A stretch of 64,000 nucleotides of DNA from Peltaster fructicola (Eukaryota > Ascomycota > Dothideomycetes), in the NCBI GenBank assembly GCA_001592805.2, contig CP051140.1, positions 3,349,501 to 3,413,500 of the forward strand, written 5' to 3'. Both the position numbers and the translations under genes were made by a program. The stretch's first letter is position 1. Every line of letters begins with the position of its first letter. The notes under the pieces were generated by a model. It did not search any database, was not told where the DNA came from, and saw nothing but the letters and a program-made list of their open reading frames with translations. Positions 22,601 to 31,506 of the stretch are shown here, in pieces.

Positions 22601-22667
22601 TGACTGCGAGGTTGGCGAAGTCGGTCTCCTCTCCACCTGGGAAGAGGTCTGAGGCGCCTGCACCCAT
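19608..22667 (-). CDS. GH2 beta-galactosidase, LacZ/LAC4 type
   Basis: An intronless 1,019-residue glycoside hydrolase of family 2, close in size to E. coli LacZ (1,023) and Kluyveromyces LAC4, which split lactose and other beta-galactosides. Visible parts are the N-terminal jelly-roll (RANFHLYDSEKD, FHVWVNGRKVGYSQG), immunoglobulin-like domains, and a catalytic barrel with FKGANRHEHHP. The acid/base Glu lies in WSLGNEAFYG (about residue 458) and the nucleophile Glu in LVLCEFIHAMG (about 522). The C-terminal small-chain domain has WFGRGPGESYKD. No signal peptide is present, so the enzyme should be intracellular and need imported substrate. The ATG at 22667 is used because the longer frame begins at a TTG. 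An MFS gene lies 326 bases upstream on the same strand. Confidence 0.94.
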   Translation of the reverse strand: MGAGASDLFPGGEETDFANLAVIHRNTLPPRANFHLYDSEKDCLSRDISKSRAVCLSGKWRFRLTTSPLDAIEGFELNSHDSSQWSTVDVPGMWQLQGHGRGPHYTNIQYPFHVDPPFPPYRENETGHYIRSFTVPKEYANDQLRLRFEGVDSAFHVWVNGRKVGYSQGARNPSEFDITDYIHKSGENTLAVKVYQFCNGSYIEDQDQWWLSGIFRDVYLLAFPKDLRFEDFTIDTYLDHHYKDARLKIHADITGAGVVHVKLLDSDYNELVDGAMVAGPGPGRQAVDFSFDIINPHKWTAETPYLYHLVLSIDGELFTGHRVGFRQVEVKDGLLKINGQRVVFKGANRHEHHPLHGRAVPYEFMKQDLILMKAHNLNAIRTCHQPSDPRMYDLADELGLYVMDEADLECHGFGYLPDAHKYSSDNPEWKDSYVDRAQQLVYRDRLHPSVVIWSLGNEAFYGENHTEMVKWIKSVDLTRPIHYEPDYNADHVDIYSKMYTSPEEIVKFVESKSQDKPLVLCEFIHAMGTGPGAIKEYIEAFYSHPALQGGWVWEWANHGLLTQDEHGNRFYGYGGDFGDEPNDGNFVMDGVLNSDHTPNSGLIEYKKCVEPVQVSTVGERGVKITNRRDFATLDDLVCHWRLVSEDGRDASRGIVELPKGIKAGETAELRLPQLRHGGNNEAMIELSFRLKERAAWAPAGYEVAWGEVPLSPVGQVVKPSTQADGGIDFKQVGSQFIVTSKQNVWIVDLAIGALSSWKKQGVEMIAQPLEPSFYRAPTDNDSPQDGWDWRDRRLQYANVQTRGSKWAKEDDRVVVELRQKFGPAVIAWYIDLETRYTFKSDGSVEVFVKGTPGGNDLPRTLPRIGVTLGLPADYQTVQWFGRGPGESYKDMKTSQRVGVHGVSRIDQLWTAPDYPQECSNRTDTRWVRLASHERSLTAQFFKPELTTQRHLFDFQASHFDVKDIDAAKHPFELEKKRKDWVVLRLDADHHGLGTASCGPKTLDKYALKTEQFEFGILLF

Positions 22668-22993
22668 ATTGTCGCTTTTATAGGTTACGGTACCAGGTCT
22701 GCTGGTATTGCCGGTCAATAGATCAGATCCTCTGTTTCACAAAGACAGTTATGTGCATGATGCGCCACAAGAGGCCTTATTGCATCACTGATCAGGCCCC
22801 ACTCCCGATGCAGGTACGATCATCAGGATCGCAGCAGCGCGCAAGGCAGAGATGCAGAAACCATGAATGCTGACAAAGGTCGCCAGCAGTCCTGCGAGCA
22901 CTGTCAACCAGTTCAATACAGCATCATCGTTACACCGTCACGCTTTCTATGCATTATAGGCGATCATCATTCGTCAATCGTTCATGACATGGC
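22668..22993. other. Beta-galactosidase promoter interval
   Basis: 326 bases between the GH2 start and the upstream MFS stop. Likely the GH2 promoter. No GAL4-like CGG-N11-CCG pair was noticed by eye. Confidence 0.4.
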
Positions 22994-24582
22994 CTACACG
23001 GATGTGTCAGTCTTGACAGCCAACTCAACGGACTCCTCTCCGTCGCTCGGTGTTGAGGACTCGTCGTTGATTGACTGTCGCGGCTTCTCTCCCTCGATCT
23101 TCATGTTGACAAACAGGACATACAGTCCTAGATCATATGTCAGACGCAGAGCACCGCCAACCACGAATGCTACCCAGAAACGATCATTTTCGGCCAGCAG
23201 ACCTGTCAAGCCAGGACCGGCAGTGGCAGCTAGCGTTCGTATCGTCGATGTAATGCCCATGACTGCAGTGCGCTCCTCCGGCTTCACGACTGCAGCAATG
23301 AAAGCTGAGCGTGGGCTTTGGTCCATGTTGTTCAATCCGGCGCGGACGAATAACAGTATAGCACAGAGCCAGAAGGCATTCGGCAGACCAAAGAGTAGCA
23401 CAGCAGCAGATGATGGCACATGTGTGAAAACCATGGTGTTGATGAGACCCAGTTTCTTGGCAAGTGGACCAGCGAACATGCTCGAGATGGCGCCAAGCAA
23501 GTAAGCAACGCTGGTAACGTCTCCTAGAGTGGCCTTTGATGGATGGAAAGTGACGTCCATGTAGTAATTTGTGAGAGAATATGGGACCATCCCGTCGGAG
23601 ATTGAGTCGACGGCCAGTAGTATCCACAGCTTGTACATAACAGATCGTGTTGGCGCGGATATGCTTGTGATGCGCGTACTGAACCAACTCTTTGCTTTGC
23701 CCCAGATAGAGCGCGGTGCTTCGAGTGGTGTTTGAAGTGATGCTGGATCCTGTGGTTCTCGAGGGCTCTCATCAAGCTCTACATCGTCATCCTCGGCTGG
23801 TAGTTTTGTATAGTCTTGAGTAGATCCAGCCGCTTCGCACTCGTTCGTGAGGAGCAGGACGATGACAACGTTGACGACGCCCATGACAGCATATAGCCAG
23901 AAGATTGCGTGATATGCTCGTGTGGCAGTCCAGCCATCAAGCTGTTGCAAAGACTCGAAGATGCGACCTCCAGCTTCACTACCGATAGCTGAGCCCCATG
24001 TCGATAGAGTGACATACCATGACAGCACATCTGTCCTGGTCTCCAGTGTCGTGAGCTGCGAGAGGATCGACCTGGTAGGTGTCAGCATTCACGATGCGGA
24101 GCTGTCTGTTCAACGTACTCCTCAATAGCTCTGAACGGCCCAAAGTCGCCACCTGTGGCGCTGACAACACCTACTACCGCAGCAAACAGCAACAGCCAGT
24201 AGTTCTCGAAGACGGCGAACAGTGCTCCAGTCAATATCATCAAAACAGAGCCTGCCATCAAGATCTTGCGTCGTCCGACTCTGTCCGCGATCAAAGTCAA
24301 CCATGTGCCAAGAATGACATCTCCAACCATCGTCAGTGTCATGAATACTCCTATGCGAGCATCGGAGAAGTGCAGCTCGGCGAAGAAAAGAGCTGCTATA
24401 CATTAGTCGCTGCTGTGAGCTTGATGGATATCCTCACCTAGGATCAGTCCTGCTGCACCATTAGCGAACATTCTGCATGACCTTGCTGTGATAAGCAGAA
24501 AGGCATTCCTGCCAGTCTTCTGTATCGATGCCAAGCCAAACTCATGGTAGAACCATATGAATGGTCTGGTAACGGCTGACAT
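22994..24582 (-). CDS. MFS transporter, three exons
   Basis: A 499-residue major facilitator transporter from exons 24438-24582, 24119-24395 and 22994-24071, with 42-nt and 47-nt introns. The first splice restores GLILA-ALFFAELHFSD. The second restores FGPFRAIEE-SILSQLTT, matching the family pattern. The signature loop between helices 2 and 3 is ADRVGRRKILMAGS. Twelve hydrophobic helices can be traced, with an acidic central loop (about residues 245-290, EDDVELDE). It resembles fungal MFS_1 proteins of unknown substrate, not sugar porters: no PESPR or GRR/K-x-x-G sugar-porter motifs are seen. It is divergent from the next MFS gene across 342 bases and is upstream neighbour of the beta-galactosidase. 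The start is the ATG at 24582, giving MSAVTRPFIWFY. Confidence 0.88.
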
Positions 24583-24924
24583 CTCGTGTCATGCTCAAAT
24601 GAGTGAGTTTTGCGATATCACTCGTATCATATCAAAGTCGAAACCTCAACGCAAGATCGTCGAGCGACATCGGTCAGAGTGAATCACCACATAGCAACCC
24701 TCGCGAGCACCATCGAATCTTTTCCTAATTCAAGAGAGATGACGGAATCACAGCAAAAGAACACCTTGCGTGATGCATTTGTGATTGGTGTTCCTGGTCG
24801 TGACGAGTGAGTCAGCATGCAACGTCCGGAGAGAAGTGCGATAACTGCAACGCGCTGCTGTATATATACCACCATGGGTGCCGCATGCCGTCTTGTCGAT
24901 TGACTGCATTCTAAGACAAGTACA
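24583..24924. other. Shared promoter of two divergent MFS genes
   Basis: A 342-base bidirectional upstream region. It holds a clear TATA element toward the rightward gene and no competing frame of note. Confidence 0.5.
24861..24868 (+). promoter_or_regulatory. TATA box upstream of the rightward MFS gene
   Basis: TATATATA lies 57-64 bases upstream of the ATG at 24925, a normal fungal spacing. TATA promoters in fungi usually go with regulated rather than constitutive genes. Confidence 0.5.
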
Positions 24925-26253
24925 ATGCAGCAAGAAGCGCTGCTTGCCCTCGTGGGCTGCTCGATCTTACAGCTGCCTATATGGGGTCAGTCGAAGATAT
25001 TAGTGGCATGCCTCTGACTATTGACTACGACTAGGTGCAGCTATGACCTTCGGCATCCTACAAGAAGCATATGGAAGAGAGCTCGACCTCGACAGTTCTG
25101 AGACTGGAGTCATTGGAACGACAATGAATGGCGTGATTTACCTTGCCATGCCAGTCCTGTTCACATTGTTGGATGGAGGGCTATTGACGCAGAGGCGACC
25201 ATTGATTGCCATCATCGGAGTCGTTATCGCTGCAACAGCTTGGGTCGCCTCTTCGTTTGCGACGACTCTGGCGCAGCTGCTCTCTCTGCAAGGAGTATTG
25301 GCCGCCATTGGTACGACGATGCTCTACAGCTCTTCCACCATGTACCTCGATGAGCGTTTCTCAGCAGGTCGAGCAACAGCCTACGGCGCCATTCTGTCGA
25401 GCAAGAACATTGTTGGTACTGCTGGACCACTCATGATATCCGCGCTCATTCAGCGTATTGGTATCCGCTGGACTCTGCGTGTATGGGCATTGATAGTCCT
25501 CGTGATCGGTCTTATCGGGTTCAGCATCATTCCAAGATCGAAGAGTAATCCTCGTACGGAGCCCAAGCCAGTTCACTGGGGATTTCTCAAGCATAGGACC
25601 TTCTGGATCTACACAATCGCCAACATCTCTTTCAGCAGCGGATATGGCTTACCCCAAACATACCTGCCCTCATATGCACGAGACGTCTCGCAGCTCTCAC
25701 CACTACTCAGCTCACTGGTCTTAACCTTGTTCAATGCACCTGGTATCATCTCCTGCGTTGGTGTAGGTCTCTTGAGCGACAAATTCTCCTTCTCTGGCAG
25801 TATGAATGTGCTGCTTGTGGCAGCAGGCTCGGCTATCTTCACACTGTGTCTATGGGGACTCGGAGATGCCCAAAGCACTGGTGTACTGATTGCTTATGCC
25901 ATGGCATATGGATTCTTCGCCAGTGCTTTCTCTTCCACCTGGTAAGTCTATGCTTGTGTTATCTGTACTTCTCTGACGACTGCAGGGGCGGCTGGATCAA
26001 GGATTTTGAGGCAGAAGCAGATCGCAATGAGGAGATCGTCAACACTGGAATGTTGTATGGCTTCTTCAATGGTGCTCGAGGCATTGGATACTTGCTTGGG
26101 GGCGTTGCTGGTGTCGAGCTGTTGAAGGTCGGCAGTGTCAGCCACACTGGTGGATATGGTACGCAATACGGAGGAGTGGTGCTGTTCACAGGTGTTAGTG
26201 CAGTCGTCGGAGCCTTGAGTGTCGTGCAGAAGTGCGCGAAGCGAGTACTGTAG
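24925..26253 (+). CDS. MFS monocarboxylate-like transporter, three exons
   Basis: A 411-residue MFS protein from exons 24925-24985, 25035-25941 and 25986-26253, with introns of 49 and 44 nt (donors GTCAGT and GTAAGT; acceptors CGACTAG and CTGCAG). The splices restore LPIWG-AAMTFGILQEAYG and SSTW-GGWIKDFEAEAD. The pattern (first helix ending in GILQEAY, STMYLDERFSAGRATAYG, FSSTWGGW) fits the fungal MCT-like (MCH/SLC16-related) branch, whose members often carry organic acids or have unknown substrates. The cytosolic loop between helices 6 and 7 is short. It is divergent from the other MFS gene. Substrate unknown. Confidence 0.88.
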
Positions 26254-26881
26254 CTGTAGATAGACAAGTACCAAGTACCAAACATCAGCTGTGACATGTT
26301 TGTCAATGCACTCGCGTGTAACTCGACGGAGCTCAGCGCGTAGGATTGCCTCCTCGATCGAGCTTCTAGAGCATGCTGACCATAAGAACCATGCTGAGCA
26401 GTAAGCGAACGAAGCTGGCTGCGTTACTCTAAGTCAGGTCGACTGGAAATATGTCCTGCTGTTCGAGCAGAGACTCTCCTACTGCGTGCGGCCGATGCGC
26501 CGTCTCTCAATCAGTGGCCGGTGAGATGCTGTCAATACTTGTAGTACTGTGGCCGTTATGACGGCTGGTGGAGCTCTGTTCAAATCTTAGGACAAACTGA
26601 TGGATGTGATATTGCCACCTGTCAGTAGCGCGGTAGCTACAAGGAGATCCGTCTGCGAAAGCATTGGGTAGCATGTCGTGAGCACGATGCTTGTCAACCG
26701 TGGTTTTTGTTGTTGCAGAAGGCGACTGTGTTCCGAGCATCGAAGACGTATGGTGCTTAGTCACCTTTCCGGTTAGCGCCAAACAGATCAACAACACTGC
26801 AGGACAACAACCTCACCCATTCAATACCGACATTGCAACGACAGTAGTTATAATCTGCATGCTTATGTATATTAGCACAGC
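26254..26881. other. Intergenic
   Basis: 628 bases between two rightward genes. No gene or repeat is supported. It should contain the promoter of the next gene. Confidence 0.4.
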
Positions 26882-28369
26882 ATGTCATTCAGTACGCCCT
26901 CGAAAGGTGAGTTGCTACGAACTGCTATTAGACTGGCTGACGATATACAGAGCAAGGAGCCGAACGGCATTTGATGCGAGTTCGAGGTGCTGGGAAGGTG
27001 TGAGTGCTTCAGACAAGATGGCTTTTATCACGCTGACACTTAATGAAGCGCTCGAGATATCAATGGAGATCTGTTCGCCTTCACAATAGCTGCAAGATCT
27101 GTGCAGAACAGCGTTGAGCAGCAAGCTGATAAGGGCCGGCCTTTGAAACGAGCAAAGACGAAGCACGAGGAAGCCGGACTCCTTGCGAAACCATCAGTCA
27201 ACACTCGCGGCAAGCACGACAAGGATATCAGTGTCGTGGCGCCATCACTCGATCCACATGTCAGCACCACAACAGCATCTACAAAGCTTCAACCAAGTAT
27301 CGTGCATGTCAATGATGCCAAGGCTGCCTCAAAAGCTCGGGCGAGAGAGGCCGCGAAGAAGCTGTTCGACGAGCCGCAAGTTAAAGTCAGATCAAGGACG
27401 AAACCTGCATCAAAGGTACCAGCTACCAGGATCGATGGCGCTGATGCAGTGCGGCTCGGAAGAGGTGACTCGGCAAGGATGTCGATCCCTAAGCCAAGGA
27501 CCACGCTATCGGAGACAGAGATAGCGACGGTGATCACACATAGCTGTAAGACTAACGAGAAGCTGGGCACCGACATGACCAACAATGAACTGTGCGTGAC
27601 GAGCGCACGGCACGCATTAGCAGCAGCAGCAGCAGCAGCAGCACCAGTCAGCTTGCTCGTCCAGAACGCAAGTAAGCCAATTCTGTCACCAGCTCTACCC
27701 AAACCCACTGCTTGTGGTTCGACAACGACAGCAGCAACGGCACAAGTCCCCGAGAACGAGAAGCGTAAGCTGACAATCAAGATGCGACCGCTGTCGCCCA
27801 TAAAACGAGCGAAGCGCATACATACAACTCGCATCTCTGCTGCACCAACCAACACTGAATGCACTGTACCCATCAGCAAGTCTGTATTTCCTACCAAGAT
27901 CGCAGTCTCTCCAGCCGAAGACGTGATGGAGTCGCTGCCGAACAAGACATCTACTGCACCACGGCTCCGATCTGTGCTCGCTGGTATCAGTCCCAACAGG
28001 ATTGATTTGGTGACTTACAATTCGGCGAAGCATACGAAGGATGAAATCAGCAGCGACCCGCCAGTCAAGCTCGACAACATGAAGCGCGGTCAAGAACGTG
28101 CAACTGTGTCGCCGAGATCTCGAAGGACCTTCCATATAACACAGCCTGGTAGCACTGAGATGTCAGCGACTGTGCACGCAGGGAACCTTCCAACAATCAC
28201 CAGCTTCACAACATTGTCGAAGGAGACTACCTCTGGCTCACAATCACGAACCACATCTCGAAAGAGAATCAGATCTTCTCTGGATGACGACGTAGACCTG
28301 GACGATCTTCTCACGAATATCACTACCTCGACGCAACCAACATCAGGCAAGCGAAAGAAGCTCTGCTAG
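26882..28369 (+). CDS. Uncharacterised basic, probably nuclear protein
   Basis: Three exons (26882-26906, 26951-26999, 27049-28369) with 44-nt and 49-nt introns (donors GTGAGT twice; acceptors ATATACAG and AATGAAG) give 464 residues. The spliced N-terminus reads MSFSTPSKEQGAERHLMRV, then GKVARDINGDLFAFTIAA. I know no family with this. The rest is Lys/Arg/Ser/Thr-rich and looks disordered. It carries nuclear-signal-like clusters (RPLKRAKTKHEE, SPIKRAKRIH and the terminal SGKRKKLC), a poly-Ala run from an (AGC)8 tract, an acidic patch DDDVDLDDLL near the C-terminus, and several SP/TP sites. A chromatin- or cell-cycle-linked role is a guess. The short structured N-terminus may be the conserved part. 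The second and third exon joins are inferred only from splice signals and frame. Confidence 0.65.
27619..27642 (+). repeat. (AGC)8 microsatellite encoding poly-Ala
   Basis: Eight perfect AGC units inside the basic unknown gene, read as a run of Ala codons (GCA) in frame. Such tracts vary in length between strains and could serve as a typing marker. Confidence 0.85.
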
Positions 28370-29944
28370 CCGAGCCGAAACATGTCAAGCTCTCGCACGT
28401 AGGATCTGGGCCAGGCTCAATACCATGCACGTGTCTTAGAGATCCGGTCAGGGAATTCCCCGACAATCTCCTGACTTATCTCATATGCATTGTCATCTTG
28501 TGTGACGTAGAGCGTCAGCATCGTCCGAACGATGATCGACCAACGCCAAGGCGCAGGCCTGAACTATGCATCCAGGAGAAGTATCCGCAGCTCAGAAACA
28601 CCCAGCAGCGACAATTGTTGGCATGAGAAGGTCAATTGGCCCACCTGTCGATCGCAAACTTTTCAATGAACACTCCCGTCTCCCAATCTCAAATTCCTGG
28701 CACCTAATCTCCCTGATGTGTCAATATCCGTGGAAATTGCCGTATATCAGCAACAGCGGCATAAACAACCACAAGCAAAACGGACATCCTTACAAAGTCA
28801 TTGTGCTGCCAGTCCTCTTGCGGCATACCAGCAAGCTCTTTTAGGTTGAGCAGGGTATCATAGTGAAGATCATCACCAAAGTCAACTGAAACTAGCCTCG
28901 CCCTCTGTCTGAAGCCGGCGTGTACACTTACGATGACGATGCGCTTCAGATGAAAGTGAGAATCACGGAATTTTGCCTTTGACAACGGCAGCTGTGCATG
29001 AGTCGTCCCGAGACTTCTAATCTATGATGTGCATCGAGACTGCACTCGCACAACCTAGCGGTGTGCACTAGGTGCAGCAGTCTCGACCAGAGACACCATG
29101 CATGCAGGGCGTTGGTGTCGTTGTCGTCTCATGAGGCTTGCTGTTCTGCACCATCAGCGCTTACGCAGTACTGCAATGCAGGAAATGGATGCCTTGAGGG
29201 GACAGTGACGGTGCGCGGACTATAGTACATACCAGTATCCACCCTGACGGGCGATCGACACTCGACCGTTAGAGCTCATTCCATAGTCTCGGGACTGTCT
29301 TTGGCACAATCGACCGCGCCATTAGTGACTTTGTAAACGAGGGAACTACCCTTCGCAGGTGCGACATTCTGCAGTGTGCCAAACTCGATGGCGGAAGGTC
29401 GGAAAGGAAGCCAATACACGCAAGCTCTTCTTGTCAAGGTCTGTGACACCGGCGGTCAGGGAATATGCAAGCTGTGCTTACAGCTCTCCTCGCTAGCCCC
29501 CAATCATCAATGCATGACGCACTCGCTTTACGAGTCTAGGATATGCACCGCTGCTGCATGTCCTGCAGGATTCGATGCATGTCGGCAGTGCATACGATGG
29601 CGGGAGAAGGAAGCGTGAAAAACAAACTCTGCAACGAATGGGAAGTCTGTAGTGCTCGAGATTCCCGCCATTCAGAGAAGTGCATAATTGCGGTGAAGAA
29701 AGCAGAGGATCTCCTGTTGTCATGCATGAATCGGACCAAAAGTCAATCCTGTTGGGTCATCTGCTATTGCTGCTGCTAAAATCTGGGCTACAAGCGACTC
29801 TCGATCCTGAGATCTAGAGTGGTCTACGAATGACAATGAGCACAGTTCGCTCTAAGATACAAAAGTCCGCCCATACGGGGTATCATGGAAAAACCCAAAC
29901 TCCGGATAGAGATGATGAGACTGTGCCTCTCGCTGATGGACAAT
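28370..29944. other. Gene-poor interval
   Basis: About 1.6 kb with no supported gene. A minus-strand frame around 28,707-28,985 includes GDDLHYDTLLNLKELAG and a hydrophobic segment (SVLLVVVYAAVAD), with splice-like signals (a GTAAGT reading leftward near 28,930). No complete model could be built. The rest shows nothing. Confidence 0.4.
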
Positions 29945-31506
29945 CTAACGTGTATGGGAACCAGATGTCCGGTCCCGGTGCTCGCTATTGTAAGGATTCC
30001 ACGCCGCCTGGGCTGCTACCGCTGCGGTCGGTGACCCCGAGTGAGTGTGAATTGGTGGCAGTAGTGATGCTGGACCAGGAAGTGGCTGCTGAGCATGATA
30101 CTGTTGATGCTCGTAGGTGTAGTGTGGTCCCGCAGCAGCAGGGACCGGCATAGACAGTGTAGATGTCCTGCGTCGTACGTTGCGACCGTCGCCAGGACTG
30201 TGTGACTGCTCCGGGCCAGAGAGGTAGTCACCGCTGCCAGTGCTGTGTGGGATAGAGACTCGGCGATGTCGTGGCGATTGAGGTCGTGGAAAGTGTCGAT
30301 CGCCGCCAGGAACCTGTAGCACGATGCCTGCCAGATAGCCACGTTCGCGGCGATAGAAGTCGACATCCTCAGTAAGATCCTTGACCTGCATTTCGAGCTT
30401 TGCGATGGTAGAGGAAGACTCCTTCTCCTTCTCTTTCCGCCTTGCGCGAAAGCGTGCACTGGCTCCAGCGTTGCGTCTGCGCTTCTCGTCTGCCACTCGT
30501 GATGCTGCCTGCACATCGACGGGCACCTGGACAGTGCCTGAAGTTGTCTGTAGCGTCATCATCTGGTAGACGTTCTGGCCGGCCGCAGATGATATCGGAA
30601 TACTCAGTTGTTGCTGTCTGTCTGGCATGAGGTCTGCACCATAGGGAACTGACGATAATGAGGGCAACGTCGCTGATGATGGCGAGCTCCGTACAGAGCC
30701 ATAATGCTGCAAATATGAAGTCCTAGGACTAACACTCGGCGACCGTGCTTTCATGTCCTGTGTGCTTGTCGTCCTTTCGATGGTCGATGGAGAGCGAGGA
30801 AGAGGATATCCTCTTGGTGTTGGGAGAGGCGGCACTCCTGCGGCGCCTGGCTCAGCTGTGTAAGTACGCGAGGTCAAGAATGGAGACTGTTGGGCATCAA
30901 TGCTGCCAGTGGGATTGCCTAGTTGACCCATGCTGGCAGCGCGATGCAGACTGGGCGACCTGGGTGTGAGGATGCGCCGCTGTTCGATGTGAGCGCCAGA
31001 TGAACCGGGCAACGCCGGGCTTTGTCGTCCATGCTTGAACGATGGTAAGGCAGCAGCTACACTGAGCGGCGAGTCCAGCTCAGGGACCTTGCGTCGTCGT
31101 TGTGCACCATCGTCAGGATTGAGAATATTCGAGAAGCTTGCCGATCGTGATGGTCGGGCTGGAGGAGGAGCTCTCTTGACTGTGCTGGGCGCTGCAGTGG
31201 TGTCGGCTGGTGTGAGTCTGCACGAAGTGATGCCGAGCCAGTGCTGCCATCGACACTTGACGTTGCCGGAGTGCTGTTGTCTTGTGGCCGCTCCGACATC
31301 AAACTCTGTCCCTTTGCCACCGGTCGATCACGCACATGCGACCATGAGGGTGTCTCGAGTTGGAGAGCTCGATTGAGAGGCTTTCGTGGTCTCGATTGCT
31401 CGAACGGTGCTGGGTAGCGAGGCGCCGCACTGAAGTTATAAGACTGAAGCGGAGAATGGAAATGCTGGACCTCTGTAGCAGCCACGATTGTGGTAGGTGT
31501 GCTCAA
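29945..31506 (-). CDS. bZIP transcription factor
   Basis: A 505-residue protein if a 44-nt intron at 31180-31223 is removed (donor GTGCAG, acceptor CAGCACAG). The removal links the frame starting at the ATG at 31506 (MSTPTTIVAATEVQHFHSP) with the long downstream frame. The bZIP domain sits at about residues 324-377: basic region EKRRRNAGASARFRARRKEK, then heptads in STIAKLEMQVKDLTEDVDF. N-x3-A-x2-A-x2-R-like spacing in the basic region (RRNAGASARFR) fits DNA contact. Flanks are Ser/Pro-rich with a QHFHSPLQSYNFSAAPRYP-like N-terminus that I associate with a conserved ascomycete bZIP family of uncertain role. The donor is weak, so the intron is less certain than the domain. The C-terminus is Pro/His-rich. 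Confidence 0.82.

Noticed and set aside
29945-31506. Frameshift in the bZIP gene near 31,200
   Set aside because: A 44-nt intron at 31180-31223 with matching phase explains it, in line with other introns here.
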